Assembly (NCBI GenBank): GCA_964592235.1
Contig: CAZQCF010000012.1
Span: forward strand, 29,573-93,572
Direction of reading: 5' to 3'
Source: PLA3 sp964592235
GTDB lineage: Bacteria; Planctomycetota; Phycisphaerae; UBA1845; UTPLA1
Length of the DNA: 64,000 bases
The translations under genes and the position numbers were made by a program. Every line of letters begins with the position of its first letter. Within the stretch, counting starts at the first letter, position 1. Shown one piece after another: positions 1 through 8,749 of the stretch. The notes under the pieces are model-generated. The model was given only the letters and a program-made list of their open reading frames with translations, had not been told where the DNA came from and did not search any database.

Positions 1-1074
1 CAAATCGTGACCGTCGTGCCCGACTGCGGCACGTGCAGCGCCAGCTCCTGGCGCGATATTAAGGTGTACAATCAATATGCCTACGTCGTCAGCGAGGCGA
101 CGAACACGGGACTCGAAGTGTACGACCTGTCACAGATTGATGACGGAATCGTGACATTCGTCACGCGCGTCAACACGCCCGGCTCCTCGCGCACGCACAC
201 GCTCGAAATCAATCAGGACAGCGGCTATGCCTATCGCTGCGGCGGCGGCAGCACGCTCGGCCTGCGCATCTACAACCTAGCCAATCCCGCGGCGCCCGTG
301 TTCGTCACAACCGCCATCTCCGGTCGCTACTTCCACGAGTGTCAGGCCGTGACGTACACCAGCGGCCCCTACGCCGGCAAGGAAATCGTCTTCGGCTTTA
401 CCGAGAACAGCTCCAGCGGCGGCGCGGCCGGCGTGACGATTCTCGATGTCACCGACAAGCAGAACATCATCACCCTGACGGCGAACTACCAGTACAGCGG
501 GCCGTCGTTCTCGCACCAGGGCTGGGTCTCGGAAGACAAGCAATACCTCTACCTGAACGACGAGACCGACGGCAATCCGGCGACACGCATCATCAGCATC
601 AGCAATCTCTCGGCCCCCGTGCAGGTCGGCTCGTTCTCAAGCGGCTTGCCTGCCGTGGATCACAATCTTTACGTGAAGGGGCGATACATCTTCGAGTCGA
701 ATTATCGCAGCGGCCTGCGCATCTTCGACGCGATCAACCCGACCGCGCCCGTGCACGTCGCCTACTTCGACACCTATGAGGCGAACGACAACGCGGGTTT
801 CAACGGCCTGTGGGACAATTACCCGTTCCTGCCCAGCGGCATCGTTCTCGGCAGCGACATCGAGCGTGGTCTGTTCATCTGGTGCTTTGGCAAGACCGGC
901 GACATGAACAACGACCTGCGCGTGGATGACGAAGACGTCGACCTGTTTGTTGACGCGATGCTCAACGGCGCCGCCTCAACGTCCCAGTGCAGCGGACCGG
1001 ATCTGAACGGCGACGGCGACGTCAACGGCCTGGATGTCGAGGGTTTCAAGACCGCGTACGTCGCCGGGCCGTGA
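1..1074 (+). CDS. Secreted choice-of-anchor-B / LVIVD-repeat protein with C-terminal dockerin-like domain (5' partial)
   Basis: The frame is open from the first base, so the N-terminus and any signal peptide lie outside the window. The visible part has repeated propeller-type blades of the LVIVD kind (GLEVYDLSQI, GLRIYNLANP, GVTILDVTDK, GLRIFDAINP), each ending in a beta strand followed by a polar turn. The last about 60 residues form two dockerin-like calcium loops, GDMNNDLRVDDEDVDLF and PDLNGDGDVNGLDVEGF, with the D-x-N-x-D spacing. Function is unknown; a cell-surface or extracellular adhesion or scaffold role is inferred. It converges on the small membrane-protein gene with only 7 bases between the stops. 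Confidence 0.8.
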   Translation, partial: QIVTVVPDCGTCSASSWRDIKVYNQYAYVVSEATNTGLEVYDLSQIDDGIVTFVTRVNTPGSSRTHTLEINQDSGYAYRCGGGSTLGLRIYNLANPAAPVFVTTAISGRYFHECQAVTYTSGPYAGKEIVFGFTENSSSGGAAGVTILDVTDKQNIITLTANYQYSGPSFSHQGWVSEDKQYLYLNDETDGNPATRIISISNLSAPVQVGSFSSGLPAVDHNLYVKGRYIFESNYRSGLRIFDAINPTAPVHVAYFDTYEANDNAGFNGLWDNYPFLPSGIVLGSDIERGLFIWCFGKTGDMNNDLRVDDEDVDLFVDAMLNGAASTSQCSGPDLNGDGDVNGLDVEGFKTAYVAGP

Positions 1075-1081
1075 CGACGAA

Positions 1082-1453
1082 TCAGCCCGCGGTCGCGACC
1101 TTCCGACCGCCCAGCGCGAACGCAGCGATTCCGCCGATGCCGCCCGCCACGGCCGAGCCGGCCGTGCCGAATCCGAGCACAGCTGCATCGGTGTCGCCCA
1201 GAATGACCGAGATGGCGATGCCGAGGATCGCACAGACGCCGCCGACGATCGCCCCGCCGCCAAAGGCGTTGCCTTTCGACGCCGCGCCCTTCGCAGCCCA
1301 TAACGCCGCAAACACGAGCGAAATCAGCATTCCGCCGATGGCGAAGACATTGTTCTTAATGAACTCGTTGTAATGCCCCCCGACCACCATCGCGATCTGC
1401 ACGATCGTGCCGACGGCGGTCATGGGAACCATGGACTTGCTTCGCGCGTTCAT
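1082..1453 (-). CDS. Small Gly/Ala-rich integral membrane protein, unknown function
   Basis: A 123-residue hydrophobic protein with about three predicted membrane helices: roughly residues 12-27, 35-55 and 65-113, the last one or two rich in glycine (GGGAIVGGVCAILGIAI, GGIGGIAAFALGG). No signal peptide cleavage site or catalytic motif is visible. The start ATG is preceded by a weak purine-rich site. It is co-directional with and downstream of the AHSA1-WD40 gene but separated from it by 45 bases. I do not recognise a family; the many GG steps suggest tightly packed helices. Confidence 0.6.
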   Translation of the reverse strand: MNARSKSMVPMTAVGTIVQIAMVVGGHYNEFIKNNVFAIGGMLISLVFAALWAAKGAASKGNAFGGGAIVGGVCAILGIAISVILGDTDAAVLGFGTAGSAVAGGIGGIAAFALGGRKVATAG

Positions 1454-1498
1454 AGGTATTGCCTGCCTTTCTGAAAGTGTTCACCCACCGGCGTGGGT

Positions 1499-4400
1499 TC
1501 AATTCGCGTCCGTTGAATTCCGGCGCGTCGATAGCGTCATGCGTTCCTGCACCCGCTTCGCCAGCGACACGCTGTCAAGAATGCGGACGGTGCCATCCAC
1601 AAACGACGCGCACAGGCGCGTTCCGTCCGGGCTGAAGTGCACGTCATAAGCCGACTCGGGCGAGCGGATCAGCAACGCCGCCTGTGCCCCCGTGGCCACA
1701 TCCCACAAGCGCACCGTCTGGTCATACGACGCCGAGGCGAGCCGCTTGCCGTCGGGCGAAAAACTCAACCCATACACCTCGCGATCGTGGCCCGGCATCG
1801 TGCGAAGCAATGTGCCGGTGCCGACCTCCCAGAGATGAACGGCCGGGTCGTACCCGGCCGATGCGAGCAGCTTTCCGTCGCGACTGAACATGACCCCGAG
1901 CGGCTTGTTCTTATGGCCTTTCAATTCCTTGTGCATATCGCCGGTTTGCCAGTCCCACAAGCGAACGAGGTTGTCCGTATCCGCCCCGGCAAGCAACCGG
2001 CCGTCCGGACTCATCGCGAGGGAGTACGAATAGAAACTGCCGTCGCCCAGCGTGCGGACTTCCTCGCCCGATTCCACGTCCCAGACCTTGATCGACTTGT
2101 CGTAGGACGCAGAGATCAGGTGCTTGCCGTCCTTCGAATACGCCAGCCCCGGGACGCCGCCGGTGTGGCCAGACAGCTTGCGATGTTCCTTCCGGGACTT
2201 GATGTCAAAAATCAGCACGTCGGGCGTGTTCAGTCCCACGGCGATCATGCGACCGTCCGGGCTGAAGGCCACGCGCGCCACTTGCTGCGGAAGGTCCTCA
2301 AACGCCGCGACCAATTCCCCCGTCGCCGCATCCCAGACCTTGACGGCCTGCTCGCTGGAACCTGTCGCGAACCATTTGCCGTCGGGGCTGAAGGGCGAGG
2401 ACCAAACACCCTGTGCGCACTTCACCGACGCAACGGGCTGTCCCGATCCGACGAACCACCGTTTAGCCGTCTTGTCCGCCGCGCCCGAAAGCAGGTACTG
2501 ATCGTCGCGCGTGAAGGCCACCGTGCGGACCTGTGAGGTGTGGCCGCGGAGTTCCGACAACCGCTCCCCCGTCGCCGCATCCCAGACTCGAACGAGCTGG
2601 TCGACCGCGCCCGTCGCGATGCGCTTGCCGTCGTGGCTGAAGGCGACGGCGTAAATGTCCTTGTCATGCGCCGTCCACTTGCGAACGACCTCCCCGGAAT
2701 CCGTGTCCCACAGCCAGACGTTGTGCGCGCCGGAGCAGGCCGCCACCTGCTTGCCGTCTGGGCTGAACGCCAGTGAGTTGTACGGCGTATACTCCGCGCC
2801 GCCATAGCCGGGGCCGAGTTTGTGCAGAACCTCACCGGTATCAACATCCCAGAGGATCACGTTGTTGTCCCATCCCGCAGACGCCAACCGCTCCCCGTCC
2901 GGACTGAACACCACGCGAACCACCGGCGGCCGGACCACATGCCCTTTGTACGTTCGAATCGCCTCGCCCGTTTCGGCATCCCAAAGCTTCACAAAACTCA
3001 ACATCGACGTGGCGATCGTCTTGCCGTCGGGGCTGAACACGGCGGAATAGACTTGAGTCTTCTCATGCTTGATGCTTAGCAGCTCGTCGCCCGAGTCGAC
3101 GTCCCACACCCGCGCAACGCCGTCCGAGCCGGCCGTGACGACGCGCTTGGCGTCGTAGCTGAACGATGCATGCCACAGCGCCGTGGGCGATGCTTTCAAG
3201 ACACGGCGTACTCGTCCGGAATCCGCCTCGCGCAAAACGGCCGAGCCATCGGCGCACGCCTCGACGATCAACGCGGGGTCCGCGCTCGTCTCAATCGACA
3301 TGACCGTCTCGGCGTGATCGCGCCACGTCTGCACGCTTAAATCGCTCGCCGCGTTGAAATAGTCCCACTCCCAGTGGCGGCGGTCGTGAGGCGCGGCATC
3401 CAGCCAGCGCCGAACTGATGCGGTCTCATTCAAGGTCAGCGACGCCGATGCCGCCGCGATATGCGCCAAATAGGACTCGAACTGTGGATCGAGACTTGCG
3501 TCCACATCTGACGAGGCGCTCGAGTCCGGCTCGCCCTCCTCCGGCTCCGGTCGCGGGTCCGCCGCCTCCGGTGCTTTGCCTGATTTCGCGAACTTCGCCT
3601 GCAACTGCTTGACGGTCCAGTCGTTGCCCTTGTCGAAAAAGGCCCGCAGTTTGCGCGAGTCCTCGTCGTCACCGTAACCCATGCCACAAACGGTGAAACG
3701 CGTTCGCCCGTCGTCCAGCGGCTCCAGATGAATCACCGACCACATGTGTTTCACGGCTGCTTTGAACGGAAAATTCGCAGGCGGCTTGCCGACCTTGATC
3801 GAGAGCATCCGATTCGGTTCGTAGCTCAAGATGATGTTCTCAATCGTGTTCTCGTCCCCGATCACGCCATCCGGGCTATAGTGCGTGCGCATCCTGCCGC
3901 CAACGCGCAGATCAATCTCGGCGTGCGCGACCATCCACGACTCCATGCCCTCCTTGGTCGTGAAGGCCTTCCAGACCTCTTCCATCGGTGCATCGACGAT
4001 CGCCGAATGACGGAGGACATCCCCCGCCCGCGCATCGCCTGCAGCGGGTTTTTCATCGCCCGAAGCTCTCGGTTGCTCCGCGCGAGCGTTTTCCTTCGCC
4101 CCTTCCGTTTGGTCCAGCGCCTTCGCGACCATCTTCAGGAAGATGGGATTGTTCTTCAGGAAGTAGTCGTAGGCGTCGTCCCATTCTTTCTCCCCGGCGC
4201 GCCAACCGACGACGGTCAGTCGCAGCTTCGTCTTCGCATCGCCAATCGGCTCGAAATAAAACGCGCCCCAGGTGCCCTCCTTCTGTACCGTCGGGAACTT
4301 CGGCGGCGCGCTGCCCCGCGTCGACAACACCGCATGCGGCACATACGCGAGAACTTTATTCGGCGATTTCGGCCAGAAGGCCCACGCTCCGCCCGGCTTC

Positions 4401-5185
4401 AATTCGACCAGCGGATCCTTGCCGCCCAGTCGCTTGAGGCCGTCGGTCGTGGCGAGAATCTGCCACACGTCCTCCACCGGCGCGGCGATCTCAAGCTCAA
4501 AACATTGCTTCTTCTCATGCGCCTCTATCGATGTGACCTTCACGGCTCCATCATGCCAGACCTTGAGCGGCGGAACGTCGTCCGGGCTGTCATCCGTCGC
4601 GTCCCCCGATTCAAGGTGTTTCTTGAGATTCTTCAGCACCATGCCCCATGCCCGGTCGAAATACTCGTACCCGGTGTCCCAGTCCTTCCCCTCACGCCAG
4701 CCGACCTGATCCAGGATCACGCGCGTACGATCCGCCTTCAGCACGGAGAATCGCAGAACGACGAACGTCTTCTCATTGGCTTTTCGCAGCGCCGGCACCT
4801 TCGGCGGGAAGTTCCACTCAAACGCCAGAAGTTCGTTCAGAATGAACGACAGCAGCGTGCAGCCTTCCGATCCGCGCCCGCCGGATTCGTCCGGCTCTTT
4901 CATGCCCATGTAGCATTCGTACGCCCCGCCGAGGCGCAACTCGATCTTCGAATCGGGCGAGAAGAACTTCGCCATCTCGGCTGAATCGGTCCAGCATTTC
5001 CAAATCCGGCCGACCGGCGCGTCGATCACGATCTCTTTGTGCAGGACGCGCTCGCGCGGCGAGTCGTCGGCGGCATGCACCGGCACTGCATGCAAACACA
5101 ACGCAATCGCTGCGACGCACGTAGCAGGGGATGCGACCCTGCCCGATCTTTGAACAATACGCTTGGAGTACATCCGGCTGTCCAT
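1499..5185 (-). CDS. Exported fusion protein: three AHSA1/SRPBCC domains plus about 14 WD40 repeats
   Basis: A 1228-residue protein. Residues 1-38 look like a signal peptide ending VPVHA. Three START-fold (AHSA1-type) domains follow, at about 45-190, 215-360 and 388-540. Each opens with an IDAPV..IWK or IAAPVEDVWQ type strand and carries the GG(A/R) turn (ELRLGGAYE, ELKPGGAWA, DLRVGGRMR). An acidic, proline-rich linker (about 545-575) leads to roughly 14 WD40 repeats (about 610-1210) with regular SPDGK...VWDxxTGE blades, enough for two seven-bladed propellers. AHSA1 proteins are usually small cytosolic ligand-binding or co-chaperone-like proteins, so an exported tandem version on a WD40 scaffold is unusual. 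It lies 32 bases downstream of a TetR-family gene on the same strand, so the two are probably co-transcribed and autoregulated. Ligand unknown. A second start, 12 bases inside, is possible. Confidence 0.85.
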   Translation of the reverse strand: MDSRMYSKRIVQRSGRVASPATCVAAIALCLHAVPVHAADDSPRERVLHKEIVIDAPVGRIWKCWTDSAEMAKFFSPDSKIELRLGGAYECYMGMKEPDESGGRGSEGCTLLSFILNELLAFEWNFPPKVPALRKANEKTFVVLRFSVLKADRTRVILDQVGWREGKDWDTGYEYFDRAWGMVLKNLKKHLESGDATDDSPDDVPPLKVWHDGAVKVTSIEAHEKKQCFELEIAAPVEDVWQILATTDGLKRLGGKDPLVELKPGGAWAFWPKSPNKVLAYVPHAVLSTRGSAPPKFPTVQKEGTWGAFYFEPIGDAKTKLRLTVVGWRAGEKEWDDAYDYFLKNNPIFLKMVAKALDQTEGAKENARAEQPRASGDEKPAAGDARAGDVLRHSAIVDAPMEEVWKAFTTKEGMESWMVAHAEIDLRVGGRMRTHYSPDGVIGDENTIENIILSYEPNRMLSIKVGKPPANFPFKAAVKHMWSVIHLEPLDDGRTRFTVCGMGYGDDEDSRKLRAFFDKGNDWTVKQLQAKFAKSGKAPEAADPRPEPEEGEPDSSASSDVDASLDPQFESYLAHIAAASASLTLNETASVRRWLDAAPHDRRHWEWDYFNAASDLSVQTWRDHAETVMSIETSADPALIVEACADGSAVLREADSGRVRRVLKASPTALWHASFSYDAKRVVTAGSDGVARVWDVDSGDELLSIKHEKTQVYSAVFSPDGKTIATSMLSFVKLWDAETGEAIRTYKGHVVRPPVVRVVFSPDGERLASAGWDNNVILWDVDTGEVLHKLGPGYGGAEYTPYNSLAFSPDGKQVAACSGAHNVWLWDTDSGEVVRKWTAHDKDIYAVAFSHDGKRIATGAVDQLVRVWDAATGERLSELRGHTSQVRTVAFTRDDQYLLSGAADKTAKRWFVGSGQPVASVKCAQGVWSSPFSPDGKWFATGSSEQAVKVWDAATGELVAAFEDLPQQVARVAFSPDGRMIAVGLNTPDVLIFDIKSRKEHRKLSGHTGGVPGLAYSKDGKHLISASYDKSIKVWDVESGEEVRTLGDGSFYSYSLAMSPDGRLLAGADTDNLVRLWDWQTGDMHKELKGHKNKPLGVMFSRDGKLLASAGYDPAVHLWEVGTGTLLRTMPGHDREVYGLSFSPDGKRLASASYDQTVRLWDVATGAQAALLIRSPESAYDVHFSPDGTRLCASFVDGTVRILDSVSLAKRVQERMTLSTRRNSTDAN

Positions 5186-5217
5186 CTCAATCTCCAGTCT
5201 TCGCGCGTTGGAGGTTC

Positions 5218-5847
5218 CTACCCCTCGCCGCGCGCTTGCTTTTCCCGGGTCGCCTGCTCCTGCAGGCGGTTCAGATAATCCTCAAACTGTGCCACAGATG
5301 CGTCATAATATTGAATGTCCCGATGCGAGCGGGCTTGCATGATGCCGCCCTCCATCACCGTCAGCGCGAAGCGCGCCAAGGCCGCCCGATCCATGTTCGC
5401 CGGCAAGCGGTCGCCCGCCTCCACGAGGCACTTCTCCAGGGCGGCGCACCAGTTCGTGAAGTTCTGCGCGATCTTTTCCCGAACCACCGGACCCGCTCCC
5501 GCCCCCAACTCCAGCGCGAGGTTTCCGATCGGGCAACCCAGATTGAAATCCGTCATCAACAGCATCTCGCGATACCCCTTGAGCACGGCCACGACGCGGC
5601 CGATCGGGTCGCTCGTCGATGCGAACGGGCCGTCCATGACGCCGGGGTGCAGCATCTCGAGATACCAATCGAGCACCGCCGAAAGCAGTTCGTCCTTGGA
5701 CGCGAAAAAGTGATACAGACTGCCCGCGCCAGCCCCAGAGGCCTTGAGAATCTCCGACAGGCCGGTCGCGTGATACCCGCGCTCATGGAAAAGTGCTCGA
5801 GCGGTCTCAACGATCTTCTTCCGTGTGTTTCGCTTTTCTTCTGCCAT
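5218..5847 (-). CDS. TetR/AcrR-family transcriptional regulator
   Basis: A 209-residue protein with an N-terminal TetR helix-turn-helix at about residues 8-55 (IVETARALFHERGYHATGLS then GAGAGSLYHFFASKDELL), including the conserved F-x-x-x-G-Y-x-x-T and LYxHF elements. The C-terminal ligand domain resembles the LmrA/YxaF type (GCPIGNLALELG). It precedes the AHSA1-WD40 gene by 32 bases on the same strand. A 20-base perfect inverted repeat sits directly upstream of its ATG, over the -10 element, as expected for autorepression. There is no clear Shine-Dalgarno site: the predicted transcript start lies only about 11 bases before the ATG, so translation may be nearly leaderless. Confidence 0.9.
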   Translation of the reverse strand: MAEEKRNTRKKIVETARALFHERGYHATGLSEILKASGAGAGSLYHFFASKDELLSAVLDWYLEMLHPGVMDGPFASTSDPIGRVVAVLKGYREMLLMTDFNLGCPIGNLALELGAGAGPVVREKIAQNFTNWCAALEKCLVEAGDRLPANMDRAALARFALTVMEGGIMQARSHRDIQYYDASVAQFEDYLNRLQEQATREKQARGEG

Positions 5848-5867
5848 TGTGTTGAACGCTCAACACA
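5848..5867 (-). promoter_or_regulatory. Putative TetR operator (8-bp inverted repeat, 4-bp spacer)
   Basis: On the + strand the site reads TGTGTTGA-ACGC-TCAACACA; the arms match perfectly over 8 bp. It abuts the TetR start codon and overlaps the last three bases of the predicted -10 box, so a bound dimer would block initiation. Assignment to this regulator is inferred from position and symmetry. Confidence 0.65.
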
Positions 5868-5894
5868 GTAATCGAAGAAACAGGACCATGTCAA
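5865..5894 (-). promoter_or_regulatory. Sigma70-like promoter of the TetR / AHSA1-WD40 unit
   Basis: On the minus strand a perfect -35 TTGACA (5889-5894) is separated by 18 bases from a -10-like TACTGT (5865-5870), which keeps the key A and final T. The TetR ATG begins 18 bases after the -10. The stretch is less GC-rich than the neighbouring genes. Confidence 0.55.
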
Positions 5895-6028
5895 CAGCAA
5901 GACCCAAGGAATTCATAAAATGTTTTCTGGAAAAGCTTTATGGAAGACAGCCAATCCGCCTCCCCTCCAGACAGTCTCATTCTGATGGCCGATTCGACGC
6001 GCTGGATCACCGCTTTGAATGCGGCTCT

Positions 6029-7078
6029 CTAGGGTCGAAGCGTCAAGGTGCTGGCTGACTTCGGGCGAATCTCGCCGACGGCCGCTGGCGACGCCACGCC
6101 CTCATTTTTCAATTCAGCTAAAACGCGTTCCGCCTCTTGCGCGGAAACAGCCAGCAGCAGCCCGCCCGAGGTCTGCGCATCGGCCAGCACTTTCTCTAAC
6201 ACGGCATCCGCCCCCTCGTTTGTGTACGCCGCGTCCAGACTCTCCAGCGTCTGCTTCCACGCCCGCGTCACAATGCCCGACTCCGCCAGCTCCCGCGCCC
6301 GTTGCATCAACGGCACACGCGACGCAATCAAATCGACCGTCACACCCGACGCCTCGGCCATCTCGAACGCGTGCCCGATCAAGCCGAACCCCGTGATGTC
6401 CGTCACGGCATGCGCGCCGACGCGAACCGCCACGCGCGACGCCGCCGCGTTCAATTCCGTCATCACCGCGATCGCCTCGGCGAACTCTTCCTGCGAAATC
6501 TTCTCATTCTTCGCGGCGCTCGCCAGAATTCCCGATCCGATCGGCTTGGTGAGGATCAACACGTCACCCGGCCGCGCACCGCGATTCGTCAATACCTTGT
6601 CGGGATGCACCGTCCCCGTCACCGCAAGGCCGTACTTGATCTCCGCATCGCGCACCGAATGGCCACCAAGGATAACCGCGCCGGCCTCGGCCACTTTGCT
6701 CGCCCCCCCTGCAAGAATGGCATCGAGAATCTCCAGCGGCAGGTCCTTATCGGGGAAGCCCACGATGTTCAGGCAAGTGATCGGCGTCGCGCCCATCGCA
6801 TAGCAATCCGACAGGCTGTTGGACGCCGCGATCTGACCGAACGCGAACGGATCATCCACCAGCGGCGGGAAGAAATCCGTCGTTTGCACGATCGCGAGAT
6901 CGGCGCGCAGTCTGAATGCGCCCGCGTCGGAGAAGTGCTCCGGTCCGATCAGCAGATCAGGGTGCGATGTCGCCGGCAATTCGCGCAGCACCTGCGCGAG
7001 GACTCCCCGCGGGAGTTTGCCCGCTCAACCAGCACAGTTCGCGTAGGCCGTCAGCCGTATTTGTCGCGATGGCGTCAT
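6029..7078 (-). CDS. selD: Selenide, water dikinase with in-frame UGA (selenocysteine)
   Basis: SelD makes selenophosphate from selenide and ATP, the selenium donor for selenocysteine and selenouridine. Read from the ATG at 7076-7078, the protein is 349 residues, the normal SelD length. It begins MTPSRQIRLTAYANCAG, then UGA (7025-7027, codon 18), then AGKLPRGVLAQVL. The UGA falls exactly at the catalytic Cys/Sec of the family's (C/G)AG(C/U)xxK motif; the following Lys is kept. Downstream are TTDFFPPLVDDPFAFGQIAA, LGGHSVRDAE, LTKPIGSGIL, TDITGFGLIGH and DAQTSGGLL, all SelD signatures. Conventional translation would start only at a GTG at 6991, losing the catalytic loop. A SECIS-like hairpin follows the UGA. 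A genuine selenoprotein is much more likely than a pseudogene, because the frame is intact on both sides and the UGA is at the expected residue. Confidence 0.93.
6981..6999 (-). promoter_or_regulatory. Putative bacterial SECIS hairpin in selD
   Basis: On the coding strand the RNA reads UCGCGCAG-GUG-CUGCGCGA, a perfect 8-bp stem with a 3-nt loop. It starts 25 bases after the UGA, and the loop G is base 34 after it, within the usual range for bacterial SECIS elements. The GCAGGU...CUGC top resembles the E. coli fdhF element. A second, 6-bp hairpin (ACTCCC-GCG-GGGAGT, 7002-7016) lies between the UGA and this one. Confidence 0.65.
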
Positions 7079-7243
7079 GATTCCGGGGTCCGATGACACG
7101 AACCGATTCTCTCGATCGCCCGCACCACGCAGGCTCGCCGGCATTCTACCGGTTTCTCACTTCCCCGCGGCAGAGGCTTTCTCTCCGCCGGGACGGCAGG
7201 TTATTCTGGACTGCGCCGCGACGGCATCGGAGTCCATCCAAAC

Positions 7244-7933
7244 ATGGCTGTCACCCTCACACCACAGGAAGCCCGCGTGCTGGGCGTGCTGATCGAGAAA
7301 TCGCTCGCTCTGCCCGAGTACTATCCGATGACGATCAACGCGATCACAACGGCCTGCAACCAGAAGAACAATCGCGACCCGATCACGCACTACACCGAGG
7401 CCGACGTTTCCACTGCGCTGCACGGTCTTACGCGATGGCAACTCGCGTCGCAGGCGCCGCCCGAGCGCAACTCGCGCGTCAATCGATTCATCCACGAGGT
7501 CGAGAAACGCTTCGGCTGGTCCACGCCCCAGCGGGCGATCATGGCCGAGTTGTTTCTACGCGGGCCGCAGACGGTCGGCGAGCTGCGCACCAACGCATCC
7601 CGCATGTTCAAATTGGAGGCAATTGACTACGTCAACGACTTGCTCACCGAATTGCAGACCAGCGATCCGCCGTTCGTTGCCGTGCTGCCGCGCCAGGCGG
7701 GTCAGTCGGCGATTCGTCATGGGCATCTGCTTTGCGGCGCGGTGACTTCGCCGGCAGCCGAAACTGGCGCAACCCTTTCGCCTTCGGTCATTGCTCCGGA
7801 TCGTGGTCTGGAGCCTGCGCCCGCCCCCCGCGCGGAGCTTGACGTCATCCGCGCCGAACTGCGGCAGCTCAAGGAAGAAGTTCAAACGCTTCGCTCCGAG
7901 CTTGCGGCGCTAAAACAAGGCAGCGACAACTGA
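7244..7933 (+). CDS. YceH/DUF480 family protein
   Basis: A 229-residue protein matching the YceH (UPF0502) family. The N-terminal winged-helix repeat opens LTPQEARVLGVLIEKSLALP and is followed by YYPMTINAITTACNQKNNRDP, the family hallmark; a second winged helix follows at about 90-150 (RAIMAELFLRGPQTVGELR). The C-terminus (about 195-228) is a short coiled coil (LRQLKEEVQTLRSELAALK). Its biochemical role is unsettled; the tandem winged helices suggest nucleic-acid binding. It is divergent from selD with 165 bases between the starts. Confidence 0.9.
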   Translation: MAVTLTPQEARVLGVLIEKSLALPEYYPMTINAITTACNQKNNRDPITHYTEADVSTALHGLTRWQLASQAPPERNSRVNRFIHEVEKRFGWSTPQRAIMAELFLRGPQTVGELRTNASRMFKLEAIDYVNDLLTELQTSDPPFVAVLPRQAGQSAIRHGHLLCGAVTSPAAETGATLSPSVIAPDRGLEPAPAPRAELDVIRAELRQLKEEVQTLRSELAALKQGSDN

Positions 7934-7983
7934 ATCATCAATTATCTTTCACCTGATCAGGCATCGGCACTTGGGAGCAACAC

Positions 7984-8664
7984 ATGACTGGAATTAGACA
8001 CAACCGAAACATGTACAATGCGACCCTGTTCAGCGCGATCGCACTACTGCTCACGCCCTTGCCGCTCGCCGCCCTCTTTCCGGGCGATGAGCCTGAATCA
8101 AGCGCCCCTGCGGAACTGTTCACACTTCAGTATTCGGGAAAATCTCTAGATGTCACCCTTGGTGAGCCCTTTGTCGTCGAAATCGATGGACGCAAGGTTG
8201 ACATGAGGCTGACGGCCAAGGGCTACCGCATCCTGGAGATTGGCGGTGTATCATTTCAATATCCGCGAGATTTCAAGTTCAGTGAAGAAAAGGAGAAACT
8301 GGTTCGAATCGCGACCCTGGAGGGAACGGACTCGATTATTGCGCTGCACATATACGAATTGGGTGATGCATCCGAGATCATCTCCTCGATAGCAGAGTCC
8401 CTGTCCAAGGAATGGAAGAAGAATAAGGCAGAAGTCAAGCAGTCGGATCGCGTGCATAAACTGGGAACACATACCCTCAAGGGAAAACGACTCGAAATCA
8501 AGACACTCGGGCAAACAATTCGGCAGGAATATGTTGGACTTAATGCGCCTTCGGGTGTGGTACTCCTGATGCTCCAGAACTCGGTACCAGATCAGAAGAA
8601 ATCTTCGCCCCGATTCGACGATGCCTTGCGCATGCTCAAGGAATCCTTTGAGATTAGCGAGTAG
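7984..8664 (+). CDS. Exported hypothetical protein, unknown function
   Basis: A 226-residue protein. The N-terminus has a positively charged stretch then a hydrophobic run (LFSAIALLLTPLPLAALF), a signal peptide or anchor. The rest is alpha/beta with many charged residues and no motif I recognise. Its ending (RFDDALRMLKESFEI) and the pattern of a short lipid- or sugar-binding-like beta domain resemble DcrB/PsbP-like secreted proteins, but only weakly. A GGGAG site 7 bases before the ATG supports this start; an internal ATG at 8014 is the alternative. The gene is visibly richer in A/T and lysine codons than both neighbours, possibly a sign of recent acquisition. Confidence 0.7.
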   Translation: MTGIRHNRNMYNATLFSAIALLLTPLPLAALFPGDEPESSAPAELFTLQYSGKSLDVTLGEPFVVEIDGRKVDMRLTAKGYRILEIGGVSFQYPRDFKFSEEKEKLVRIATLEGTDSIIALHIYELGDASEIISSIAESLSKEWKKNKAEVKQSDRVHKLGTHTLKGKRLEIKTLGQTIRQEYVGLNAPSGVVLLMLQNSVPDQKKSSPRFDDALRMLKESFEISE

Positions 8665-8749
8665 TCGGTGGCAGCCAATCGCCAAACAAGCGATCTGATG
8701 CTCTTATTCCATTCGACCCGTCAGTCTCGATCCGGTATCCTGTCGGATC

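Noticed and set aside
3728..4984. 418-codon open frame opposite the AHSA1 domains
   Set aside because: Antisense to a gene with clear domains; the translation is Arg-rich and shows no motif, as expected from high GC codon bias.
7025..7027. Reading the selD UGA as a stop in a broken gene
   Set aside because: Position matches the family's Sec/Cys site, the frame is intact on both sides and a SECIS-like hairpin follows; a second gene shows the same arrangement.
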